The notes beneath the pieces were generated by a model. It made no database searches. It was not told the DNA's origin and saw nothing but the letters and a program-made list of their open reading frames with translations. The translations under genes and the position numbers were made by a program. From BRH-c25 sp964447145 (GTDB lineage: Bacteria > Bacillota > Clostridia > Lutisporales > Lutisporaceae), in the NCBI GenBank assembly GCA_964447145.1, contig CAYURW010000040.1, positions 1 to 22,129 on the forward strand: DNA of 22,129 nucleotides. The letters run 5' to 3'. Positions within the stretch are counted from its first letter, which is position 1; the number at the start of each line of letters is the position of its first letter. Positions 13,691 through 21,252 of this stretch are shown piece by piece.

Positions 13691-15271
13691 TTATATCACA
13701 CGTTTGCCCTGCCAGAATCCCGCCTCGGCAGCGCTGTTTTGATAAATCAAACCGGTAAAACTTTTGCCGTCCGGCAGCATTGTCAATTCAAAAATCGATT
13801 CCGACATCCGTCCCTTGAGTTTATTGCCATTGGGGGTGGCCACAAATGCCAGATTGCCCCAGACATCATAGCCATAATACAGCTTGCCCGATTTTTTAAC
13901 CGTCATGCCGTTGACCACTCTTTCATCCCAGACACCCGTCCAGTTGGCTTCTCTTGTTGTGTCAAGACGCGGAATCTCTCCGCTGCCTTCCTTCTCCTTG
14001 AGCCAAGCGGACAATAGTCTGCTCTCCTGTTCCCCTGATGTAAAAAGGTGCTCTGCATCCGCTGAAAAATCCAGGCGGATGAATTTATCCGTACCAAAGG
14101 TGCTGCTGCCCGGATTACCGTCGCCGATCCCGCCATTCAGATTCATCCCCCATGTCCAAATGCTGCCATCTTTCCGGCGTGCCAGATATTGAAATGGCCC
14201 TGCACTGATTTCAGCGACATTATCCAGTAATTTGAGGGTTTTATTTTTGGAATACACGGATGAATCAGGGGTTTTCTTATAAAAAAAATCGCTGATAATC
14301 CCATTCATACCCCACACCAACAAGTTTCCGTCTTTTTTGAGAATCAGCAGGGGCAACCCTTCACTCACCGCCGCCGCTTTGACGCCGTCCATGACTTTCA
14401 CTGGTGTATAGTCGTAGGCGCTTTGTTTATTGATGTCAAACGTGCCACGATTTTTGTAGACCTCCTGCCCGACACCCCAGAGAGAATCATTGGCCCTGGT
14501 GAAGTAAACGGTGCCCGACACCATGAAAACATCCTTGACACCGGTGGCCAAAACCTTGTATTCTATGTCTCCGACCTTGATTTTTTTGTTTCCGCTGACA
14601 CCGCCATTGTGCATCAGCAACGAGCCGTCTTTCTTCAACACACAAAAAGCAGTGCCGTTTGCCGCAACTTTTTGGACGCCGTCCATGATTTTCATCGGTT
14701 GCAAAACAGGTTTTATTATCGTCTGGCTGTTTTTCTTGCAATCATTAATGAAGAGCTTCTTATTGAGCTTTACCTGCAAGTTATTACCCCAACCCCACAA
14801 GCTGGCATCCGATTTCACCGCCACGACAAACCAGTTCCCCGATGCGGCTGAAACCACATTGCTCATCAACTTCTGCGGCTTGAGAGCATAAGTGATGCGT
14901 TCTTCTCCGACGCCCGGCATATTGTCGCCCCAGCCCCATAAGGATTGATCTTTTTTAATGACCAGCGTTGTCCCCCAGCCGGCAAAGACAGCCCTGGCAT
15001 CGTCCATGATTTTGGTCGGTTTGTCGATAAAAGGCTTCTCTGTGTATCGCTGACCCAAATGTACGCCATTGTCATAGCCCCAGCCCCACAAAGAACCGTC
15101 GTCGCAAATCGCCATGCAATAATTATCGCCGGCCGATACGTGAGGATTGCTGTCGGGAAAGGTTTCCGCAACTGCAACACAAAACCCGCTTCCGCAAAGT
15201 CCTGACAGCAATGAGATTAAAAGCGCCACCAGCAAAAACTTTTTGCAAGACCCTTTTTTTCTTTTAATCAT
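13691..15271 (-). CDS. Secreted RCC1-repeat (beta-propeller) protein
   Basis: 526 residues from ATG 15271-15269, with TTGGAG 8 bases upstream; the frame is open to 15319 but without a ribosome site. A signal peptide (KKFLLVALLISLLSGLCGSG) is followed by repeats of the RCC1 type, each with a variant of DGSLWGWG: GSLWGWGYD, QSLWGWGDN, ASLWGWGNN, DSLWGVG, GSIWTWGMN, six to seven blades over roughly residues 40-390. The last 90 residues form a separate domain (WTGVWDERVVNGM, then FVATPNGNKLKGRM). Such proteins bind partners through the propeller face; no enzyme activity is evident. It lies between the SLH and lipoprotein genes, 31 bases after the SLH gene. Confidence 0.86.
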   Translation of the reverse strand: MIKRKKGSCKKFLLVALLISLLSGLCGSGFCVAVAETFPDSNPHVSAGDNYCMAICDDGSLWGWGYDNGVHLGQRYTEKPFIDKPTKIMDDARAVFAGWGTTLVIKKDQSLWGWGDNMPGVGEERITYALKPQKLMSNVVSAASGNWFVVAVKSDASLWGWGNNLQVKLNKKLFINDCKKNSQTIIKPVLQPMKIMDGVQKVAANGTAFCVLKKDGSLLMHNGGVSGNKKIKVGDIEYKVLATGVKDVFMVSGTVYFTRANDSLWGVGQEVYKNRGTFDINKQSAYDYTPVKVMDGVKAAAVSEGLPLLILKKDGNLLVWGMNGIISDFFYKKTPDSSVYSKNKTLKLLDNVAEISAGPFQYLARRKDGSIWTWGMNLNGGIGDGNPGSSTFGTDKFIRLDFSADAEHLFTSGEQESRLLSAWLKEKEGSGEIPRLDTTREANWTGVWDERVVNGMTVKKSGKLYYGYDVWGNLAFVATPNGNKLKGRMSESIFELTMLPDGKSFTGLIYQNSAAEAGFWQGKRVI

Positions 15272-15302
15272 ATTTATCGCTCCAATACTTCTACATTTTG
15301 CT

Positions 15303-16322
15303 TTATTTAACCTTATCACAAGACCTGACCGACATTACAATCGCCGCTTCTCGCGTCGCCATGCCGTAGCCGGCAGCCTTTTGCGCGTCGGTGGTGGCTT
15401 TGGGCATGAAATTGCCCTGGCTGTCTCCCTTGATAATGCCGATTTTGGACATATACTTGGTCGCCTCTGCTGCATAGCCGGAAATGAATTTCTGATCCGG
15501 GAAATCTTTTACACCTGCGATGCTATAATCGGCGTCGGGCGCAATCTCTTTGATCGCCCGGAAAAGCATAGTGGCGCACTGCTCACGTGTGATCAATTCC
15601 TTCGGAGAAAATTTATCAGCCGACGTACCTCTGGTAATGCCGATTTTGTAAGCCTTCAAAATTTGTGGATTGTCGGTGTCTGTGAAAGGATTGGGTGAAG
15701 CCGCTTCAGCTTTTGTATTGGTCGCCTTCTCATATAATAGAATCACAATTTCGCAGAATTCCTCTCGGTTTACCGGTTTTGTCAGGTCTGCACCTTTCAG
15801 GATATCCGGAAGCAATCCCAACTCCTCGGCTTTTTTCAGTTCGGCAACCGCCCAGGTGCTGGAGACCATTCCCATCGAAACAATGTTGGAATACGGACTG
15901 GCTCCCACTCCGGTCCATGTTTCATCGTAGAGTTTCACGTAAATACGATAGCTGATTTGTTTGGTACCGTCCCAGTCGTATGTCTCCACCCACACCTGTT
16001 CAAAGAAGAATACGCCGGGACTTTTCTGCCATTGGTCGAGCATGGTTTCACTTGGAATTCCGTTCGTTCCGATCCATTCACCATCGCCGATTTTTTTCTC
16101 TATACACACTTCCCAATGCTGTTTATCTGTGCTGCGCGGCAAATCTTTAATGCTGAACGTCAAAACAGCCGAGCCGCGCGGATGGGTCTCATCTACAGGT
16201 ATCTCCTTGACTGTCAGATTGAATGGGGTGTAGGACTTTATATCTTCCGCCGCCAGCGCCAATGGCATCAATACCACTAAAGATAAAGCCAGCACCAGCA
16301 TCATCGCACATAATTTTTTCAT
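15303..16322 (-). CDS. S-layer homology (SLH) domain surface protein
   Basis: 339 residues from the ATG at 16322-16320, which has GGGAGG upstream; the earlier in-frame start at 16385 would add 21 residues before the signal. The signal MKKLCAMMLVLALSLVVLMP ends near ALAAED. Residues about 30-155 form a beta-rich fibronectin-like region. The rest holds three SLH repeats, recognisable by WAVAELKKAEELGLLPD with PVNREEFCEIVI, then AYKIGITRGTSADKFSPKEL with TREQCATML, then ATKYMSKIGIIKGDSQGNFM. SLH repeats anchor proteins to pyruvylated cell-wall polymer. It is the first gene of the operon and may tether the RCC1 and lipoprotein products at the wall. Confidence 0.9.
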   Translation of the reverse strand: MKKLCAMMLVLALSLVVLMPLALAAEDIKSYTPFNLTVKEIPVDETHPRGSAVLTFSIKDLPRSTDKQHWEVCIEKKIGDGEWIGTNGIPSETMLDQWQKSPGVFFFEQVWVETYDWDGTKQISYRIYVKLYDETWTGVGASPYSNIVSMGMVSSTWAVAELKKAEELGLLPDILKGADLTKPVNREEFCEIVILLYEKATNTKAEAASPNPFTDTDNPQILKAYKIGITRGTSADKFSPKELITREQCATMLFRAIKEIAPDADYSIAGVKDFPDQKFISGYAAEATKYMSKIGIIKGDSQGNFMPKATTDAQKAAGYGMATREAAIVMSVRSCDKVK

Positions 16323-16448
16323 CACATTTTCCTCCCGCTTGATTTGATTTGGTATTTCGGAAAACGCTAAAAGCGCTCCCTTCATAAATATTGTATAGGA
16401 TAATACGGAACTAGTGACAGGCAGAATATGATGGATTTTATAACGAGT

Positions 16449-17363
16449 CTATTTGTGTGAATTGCGGAATTGTCTGGGCGTCAGGCCGGTATGCCGTTTG
16501 AAAAGCGACGTGTAATAAGAGCTGTAGTCCATACCGCAGACATGAAATGCCTGCTGAATCGAGAGGTTGGCATCGAGCAGCTTCTCTTTGAGATGTTTGA
16601 TTTTGATGTCGGTATAATAATCATGCAAAGTAAAACCGGTTTCTTTTTTAAATAATTGCCAAAGGGTCGCCGGGCTTGAATTGACGTTTTTGGCGATCCG
16701 TTCCATGTCAAAGGCTTCCAGCCAATATTCTTCAATATATTCTCTGGCTTGTGCCACTTCCTCGCGGGCCTCATAGCGACGAACCGGAACAAAAACAGAA
16801 ATGACATAGCGCAAGCGGTTTTCCTCATCAAACAAGGGAAAAGAGGCAATATCATTATATATGCTGACAAACGCATATTCTTTTTTATAGCGTTCGCCGA
16901 CCAATTCCTTGTTGGGGAATTTCAAATTCCGGGTAAAGGCCCTTTCGCCGCCAAAAACCTTTTGAAGGTGCTCTTTCAGACCCCATTTTTCCACCATTTT
17001 CTCGGTTAAAATATTATACTCTCCGATGGCATTTACGCGCGCTTCACTGATTGTACCTTCAAAAAACGCTTCATTAGCGTAGATCATGGTCCCACCCGGC
17101 TCGGTGACGTTGATGCTGTAAGGAAAATGGTCGCAAATTTCTTTGAAAATCAGCAAATCCATTTCAGGCTTCAGCGACGGCTTTGCAACCGCTTTCAATT
17201 TGGAGCTGTGCGGCTTGGCGGCATTCCCGGGAATCGCCCAGACGCCATTAAAGCGCACAGCTCCCTTTACCCTGCCCTGACTGCAAAGATACTGTACCTG
17301 CCGGGCCTGGACACCCCAGCGCTCCGCCGCTTGTTTCACTGTCATGTACGCAATCTGTTTCAT
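16449..17363 (-). CDS. AraC-family regulator with N-terminal HTH and PAS-like sensor
   Basis: 304 residues from ATG 17363-17361. Residues 7-50 form an excisionase/MerR-like winged HTH (MTVKQAAERWGVQARQVQYL, then GAVRFNGVWAIP). Residues about 70-185 resemble a PAS-type sensor (FPYSINVTEPGGTMIYANEA, then a FPLFDEENRLRYVISVFVPV strand pair). The last 100 residues are an AraC double HTH, ending SSYYTSLFKRHTGLTPRQFR. Two different DNA-binding ends in one protein is uncommon but known in Firmicutes. The start choice is uncertain: there is no ribosome site before 17363, and a -10 lies only 7 bases upstream, so a leaderless message is possible; the frame is open to 17441. It precedes the SLH operon on the same strand, separated by 126 bases, and probably controls it. 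Confidence 0.83.
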   Translation of the reverse strand: MKQIAYMTVKQAAERWGVQARQVQYLCSQGRVKGAVRFNGVWAIPGNAAKPHSSKLKAVAKPSLKPEMDLLIFKEICDHFPYSINVTEPGGTMIYANEAFFEGTISEARVNAIGEYNILTEKMVEKWGLKEHLQKVFGGERAFTRNLKFPNKELVGERYKKEYAFVSIYNDIASFPLFDEENRLRYVISVFVPVRRYEAREEVAQAREYIEEYWLEAFDMERIAKNVNSSPATLWQLFKKETGFTLHDYYTDIKIKHLKEKLLDANLSIQQAFHVCGMDYSSYYTSLFKRHTGLTPRQFRNSHK

Positions 17364-17366
17364 AAC

Positions 17367-17384
17367 CAGTATTATATCATACTG
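17367..17384 (-). promoter_or_regulatory. Dyad overlapping the -10 of the AraC-type regulator gene
   Basis: CAGTAT (17367-17372) and ATACTG (17379-17384) flank TATATC; on the minus strand the centre reads CAGTATGATATAATACTG and contains the -10 TATAAT. With the ATG 7 bases after the -10 this could be both a leaderless promoter and a self-binding site. No good -35 is visible. Confidence 0.5.
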
Positions 17385-17575
17385 CGAAAGAAAAAACATC
17401 ATATTATTGCGTTCAAACGCAATGTTTTTCTCTGTACTCAAAATAACAGTGTCGCAAAATAATCGTCCGGTGTTTCCGCCCGGCGGATCGATTGGGCTGA
17501 GCAGTCTTCCTGTAGCAACACTTCGGCGGAACGCAACTTGCCGTTTTAGTTATAATCCATGGCATTTCTATTTCA

Positions 17576-17604
17576 TTGTCAATGATTTTTGTACGCGCTA
17601 AGAT
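17576..17604 (+). promoter_or_regulatory. Promoter in front of the broken fic-like start
   Basis: TTGTCA (17576-17581), exactly 17 bases, TAAGAT (17599-17604). The region 17442-17575 shows no gene and contains upstream DNA of the divergent AraC-type regulator. Confidence 0.5.
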
Positions 17605-17633
17605 GCCTGAAAACAAAGCTAAGGGGGTTGCTT

Positions 17634-17684
17634 ATGAATGATCCGTATCTTTATGAAGACAACTCCGTTTTTCGCAATCTATAA
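17634..17684 (+). pseudogene. Truncated start of a Fic-family gene
   Basis: ATG 17634, preceded by AAGGGGG (17620-17626 region), reads MNDPYLYEDNSVFRNL and then a TAA. This matches the conserved opening of many bacterial Fic (cell filamentation, AMP-transferring) proteins, which continue with LGI and a helix before the HPFREGN motif. Nothing of that follows; the element end begins 19 bases later. Promoter and ribosome site are intact, so only a short peptide would be made. The match is short, so the identification is tentative. Confidence 0.5.
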
Positions 17685-17702
17685 AAGGAAAAGTAATTTA
17701 TG

Positions 17703-17726
17703 CTACCTTACGAACAACCAGCGGTC
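17703..17726 (+). other. Outer attR of the composite element
   Basis: Arm CTACCTTACGAACAACCA (17703-17720) followed by GCGGTC, which passes directly into the tRNA T-arm. Together with the left arm (6378-6395, inverted) it recreates an attP with 18-bp arms and a central GT (17724-17725). The same arm motif recurs at 11461-11473. Confidence 0.82.
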
Positions 17727-17754
17727 GGGGGTTCGAGTCCCCCCAGTAGCTCCA
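17723..17754 (+). pseudogene. 3' half of the split tRNA-Thr(CGT)
   Basis: Variable-loop end GGTC, T-stem GGGGG/CCCCC with loop TTCGAGT, acceptor CAGTAGC, discriminator T and CCA. CAGTAGC pairs fully with GCTACTG at 6328-6334, so this is the missing part of the tRNA at the left end of the insertion. A normal tRNA terminator follows. Confidence 0.93.
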
Positions 17755-17764
17755 AAAAGAATGC

Positions 17765-17800
17765 AAAATCCTTAGAATCGCAGTGGTTCTAAGGATTTTT
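17765..17800. terminator. Two-way terminator between tRNA-Thr and the restriction gene
   Basis: AAAATCCTTAGAA (17765-17777) and TTCTAAGGATTTT (17787-17799) form a 13-bp stem with runs of T on either strand. It can end the tRNA transcript from the left and the GIY-YIG/helicase transcript from the right. Confidence 0.85.
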
Positions 17801-17868
17801 ACTAATTATGACTTTTGCTTTGCAACTCTATTTTGAAATACTACTCATTACACCCAAATGTTTTCTTA

Positions 17869-20800
17869 TTATTTCAAATCATCGAAGGTCGCAGCCAATA
17901 GTTCGTCGAGCTTCCCCTCCTTGACGGCAGGTCTGGTATCAACACTCTTGAAATGCTTGCGGCTGATTCTGTTTTCTGTATCAAAGCTAAAAATATAGTT
18001 CGTCGCAATGTGATATATAATATCGCTGGGTGCAAGCCCGTATAGCTGCTTCTCGAGGATGTGCCTTAACCGCTCATCGTTATCAGGTATCTTTTCTTTC
18101 ATTACCGGATTGTTGAACAGGCGTTTTACCAATTCTGTAATATAAAGCCCGGACTTCATGAACAAATCAATAAAGGTCTTGTCGGGATCTTCAAATATAT
18201 GCGGATCTTCATCCTCCAATTTTTGTACCATCATCCTCACCACTTGCTTTGGTGTATAAATCTGATTGGTCTCCTGGGGTGGAATGTAGTTGAAAACATC
18301 CTCTTCATGGGATTCGTCAAAATAATCCGCCAGTCTTTCCCGTATATTCAAAAATTCCTGTATAGCCTCATCAAAGACTATTTCGTTGAACAGTCCTCCG
18401 TTAAAATACTTTACCTCATTGGTCTTTTCGTCTATATACGATCCACCGTCCCTCAAGAATCTGAACTGCTCCTCCGTAATTCCGGTCACTTCAAGAAATA
18501 CTTCATCAGGGGTATAGCTGTCAAAGTTGCCGAGCTTTGTATCCCGATCCCCATATGCCATCAGAAAACTCGGAATTGTCCGGGCAAACCCGCGGAGATG
18601 TCCCCGGACTTCTTCTTCCTTTGCATCCTTATTTTTCTCCGCCTTAAGCTTTGCCTGTTCTTCCACCTGTATAGCCTTCTGCTCTTCGATGGTTTCTCTG
18701 ATTGTTTCGTTGAGATTCTTTGCAAATTCAGCCTGCAATCTGTCAAATTCCGCTTGCTGCCTGGCTTCTATTTCTCTGATAGCCGACTCTATCTCATCTT
18801 CTCCCAGGGAGTTCTCAGCAACCTTGATCTCTGCGTCAGTCTTCTGCCTGACCGCAAACTGTTTCCGGTAATTTTCGTTACCGACCTCCGCAATTTTTTC
18901 GGTAATTGTATCCTTAAGCTTTTTTTCAATTTTATCCGCTTGGGCTTTTGTCAAATCAAAACCGGTTTTGACTGTGTCCACGATTATTGGTTTTGCCAAA
19001 TCCATGGCAACATCAACAATCCTGGCGGTGACCTCCTGCGAAACATGAGACCTTGATGGAATCTCCGTGAGAGATTGTTCAATGGCATTTGTTACCGGCG
19101 ATATATCATACACCTTGTCACCAAACAGCTCATTTTGTTTGTTTATCACAGTCTCAGGGGGCACTATCACATTACCCTCTTCGTCAATCTCTATTCCGGT
19201 CAAATCAACAGTAGACACTGATTTATCCTTTTTCCCCTGCCTTTCGATTGGGAGTTCGTTCAGGATACCGTCAACGATCTCTTTTGGTAAAGCGAAGATA
19301 CCGGAAATATTGGCAAACAGCAGGTTGCTCATAAAGCCTCTTTTGACCACCTCTGTCGCCAGTATGGTTCTTGGAATTGTGAGTACCTGTGTTGCGTCCA
19401 AAGGCACCATGGTGCCGTATTCATCCTCTCCAATGACAGGGAAGAAATTGAGCAGCCTTTTAATATTTTCCGGGCGGTCCTTGTCGCTGACGCTGCCATC
19501 ACCAATCAGCCTGTTGGCAAAGTCATCGAACATCACCAAGGTGCGGTCAGGAGCAAAATCAAAAATATATGCGTTTTCTTTTTTATAGTATTTGCCGTTT
19601 TTCTCATAATGGTAGGGGTTTTGCGAGCGGAATGCAGCCTGCATATACAAAGCAGGGCTGGAGATATTGCTCAGCATCATCACTGCCGTCCATTCCGGTA
19701 TGGTCACACCGGTGGTAAGCTGCCCGACGCTTATCGTGATTGTGTACTCATTTTCTTCTATGGACTTACGCACCTTGTCGTAGCTTTTTTCATTTGAGAC
19801 AAAATCCTCCGATTCCTCGGTGAGATCCCTGCCGTCACCGGCAGCAATTATTATCTTATAGTGCATAAAAACCGCATCATCACTGAGAAGCTTTGCCAGG
19901 GCCTTTGCACTGGCGACTCTGTCAAGGAGCCAGAATGTGTGCTTCAGCTCCTTCCTCAGGGCAGGAGTCGAGAATGGATATTTTTCGTTTTTCGTCAATC
20001 TCTCCAGCCATCTCTTCACGTCTTTCTCATGTTTGAAGGTTGTCTTGCCTTCTTCAACAGAGAAAAACTCATTGAGATCGAATGCAAAATCATAGGTGGT
20101 CTCCCCTATGGTCTGCCCCTCAAGAAGCTTTTCCTCAATCATTGCAGAAAGCTGGAATGTGAACATGTTAAGCTGAGGCAATGGCTCATATGGATTGCCG
20201 CCTTTATCGTATTCCCAGTTTTTCTTTTTTTCCTGCTCGTCGGCATATGACCAGTTGTATATTTGCTCCGCACTGAATTTGCTGCTTGCGATGGCCTTAA
20301 AGGGAGTACCGGACATATGAAGGGTGAATTTCCGTATTATTCTTGAAAACGCCCAATGTGTTTTTGATGTATCCACCCCTTCATGGGCTTCATCAACGAC
20401 AAGCAGATCCCACTCGGTTCCGGCTATCCACTCAAGCTTTTCAGTGCCGCCGCCAAAATAGAACGACCCCTTCAAATCCTGCAGGCTAATAAAGGCTATT
20501 TGCTTAAGGTCTGTGCTATCCTCATCATAAAAATTCTCTATAACCTTTATATACCCTTCCCGTGATAATGCGCCTGAACCCTTAAGGGAATCGGTTCCGG
20601 ATACAAAGAACATATATGGTTCCTGCCATTTGATGAATTTTGCAAAGTCGTCATACCAAGAGTTTGCAATCGCAGGGCGGTTAGTAACTATCAGGATATT
20701 TTTGAACCCGCCTTTGCGGATGAAATCGTAAGTCGCAAGGGTCTTCCCAAAACGCGGCTTTGCATTCCAAAGAAAGCTTGCCGGCTCCTTACCTGATTTC

Positions 20801-21252
20801 ATATATTTTAGGGTGCGCAGAACAGCATCTGCTTGTTCCTCCCGGAGCTGGTACTGTGTCCCTTGTGCAGGATGCTGTATTTGACTGTAATCTTTGAATA
20901 CGAATTTCTTAAAGATCTCTTCAGACTGCTTCTCTTTTCCCCCTCCGAAATAAAACCACTCAGATAGCCTGCCCGAGTCATGAAATTTGCCCCGCTCAAT
21001 ACCATATTGCGTCAGGTACCAATGGAAATCAGCATCGATAAAATATTCTCCGTCGCCAAATCTTGCATCATGGGACCATAGCAATTCGTACTTTGTATCT
21101 GAGGTATGAGTCTGTTCCTTGATACGGGTCTCGGCATCCCGATCTGTATAACCGATTTTGACCCATCCCTTTTTTGATGCGTCATTGGGGGTGGTGTAAG
21201 CATAGATGGTAGGGTTTGTTTGATCAAATGCGCTGATCCTCGCACTAACCAT
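17869..21252 (-). CDS. GIY-YIG nuclease-DEAD/DEAH helicase protein of a restriction system
   Basis: 1127 residues. Residues about 14-75 form a T5orf172-type GIY-YIG nuclease: TIYAYTTPND, then GWVKIGYTDRDAETRIKEQ and the acidic DGEYFID. A superfamily 2 helicase follows: motif I as AKPRFGKT (164-171), motif II DEAH (287-290), motif III SGTP (314-317), and a motif VI region with QAAFRSQNP. Residues about 790-880 are a charged coiled coil. The C-terminus has a methylase-like stretch, IYTPKQVVRMMV and FIDLFMKSGLYITE, in which the usual catalytic NPPY motif is absent, so it is a partner domain rather than an active methylase. The ATG overlaps the stop of the upstream methylase gene (TAATG, 21254-21250), so the two are coupled. 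Role: DNA translocation and cleavage of unmodified foreign DNA. Confidence 0.85.
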   Translation of the reverse strand: MVSARISAFDQTNPTIYAYTTPNDASKKGWVKIGYTDRDAETRIKEQTHTSDTKYELLWSHDARFGDGEYFIDADFHWYLTQYGIERGKFHDSGRLSEWFYFGGGKEKQSEEIFKKFVFKDYSQIQHPAQGTQYQLREEQADAVLRTLKYMKSGKEPASFLWNAKPRFGKTLATYDFIRKGGFKNILIVTNRPAIANSWYDDFAKFIKWQEPYMFFVSGTDSLKGSGALSREGYIKVIENFYDEDSTDLKQIAFISLQDLKGSFYFGGGTEKLEWIAGTEWDLLVVDEAHEGVDTSKTHWAFSRIIRKFTLHMSGTPFKAIASSKFSAEQIYNWSYADEQEKKKNWEYDKGGNPYEPLPQLNMFTFQLSAMIEEKLLEGQTIGETTYDFAFDLNEFFSVEEGKTTFKHEKDVKRWLERLTKNEKYPFSTPALRKELKHTFWLLDRVASAKALAKLLSDDAVFMHYKIIIAAGDGRDLTEESEDFVSNEKSYDKVRKSIEENEYTITISVGQLTTGVTIPEWTAVMMLSNISSPALYMQAAFRSQNPYHYEKNGKYYKKENAYIFDFAPDRTLVMFDDFANRLIGDGSVSDKDRPENIKRLLNFFPVIGEDEYGTMVPLDATQVLTIPRTILATEVVKRGFMSNLLFANISGIFALPKEIVDGILNELPIERQGKKDKSVSTVDLTGIEIDEEGNVIVPPETVINKQNELFGDKVYDISPVTNAIEQSLTEIPSRSHVSQEVTARIVDVAMDLAKPIIVDTVKTGFDLTKAQADKIEKKLKDTITEKIAEVGNENYRKQFAVRQKTDAEIKVAENSLGEDEIESAIREIEARQQAEFDRLQAEFAKNLNETIRETIEEQKAIQVEEQAKLKAEKNKDAKEEEVRGHLRGFARTIPSFLMAYGDRDTKLGNFDSYTPDEVFLEVTGITEEQFRFLRDGGSYIDEKTNEVKYFNGGLFNEIVFDEAIQEFLNIRERLADYFDESHEEDVFNYIPPQETNQIYTPKQVVRMMVQKLEDEDPHIFEDPDKTFIDLFMKSGLYITELVKRLFNNPVMKEKIPDNDERLRHILEKQLYGLAPSDIIYHIATNYIFSFDTENRISRKHFKSVDTRPAVKEGKLDELLAATFDDLK

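Larger units (their letters stand above)
6374..17725. mobile_element. Composite integrated element inside tRNA-Thr, about 11.35 kb
   Basis: The limits are the GT dinucleotides at 6373-6374 and 17724-17725 where the tRNA halves stop. Contents left to right: a complete replacement tRNA-Thr, a zinc-ribbon-like small gene, a serine recombinase with an internal stop, a membrane/TIR pair, dinD, an acidic unknown, an inner right end with a tRNA 3' fragment, a recombinase remnant, a secreted-protein operon with an AraC-type regulator, and a broken fic start. Rejoining the outer ends restores tRNA-Thr exactly, which is strong evidence for site-specific insertion. The inner right end shows it is composite. 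Confidence 0.85.

Noticed and set aside
18199..19056. 285-codon plus-strand frame
   Set aside because: Antisense to the helicase protein; Phe/Leu/Cys-rich composition typical of a shadow frame.
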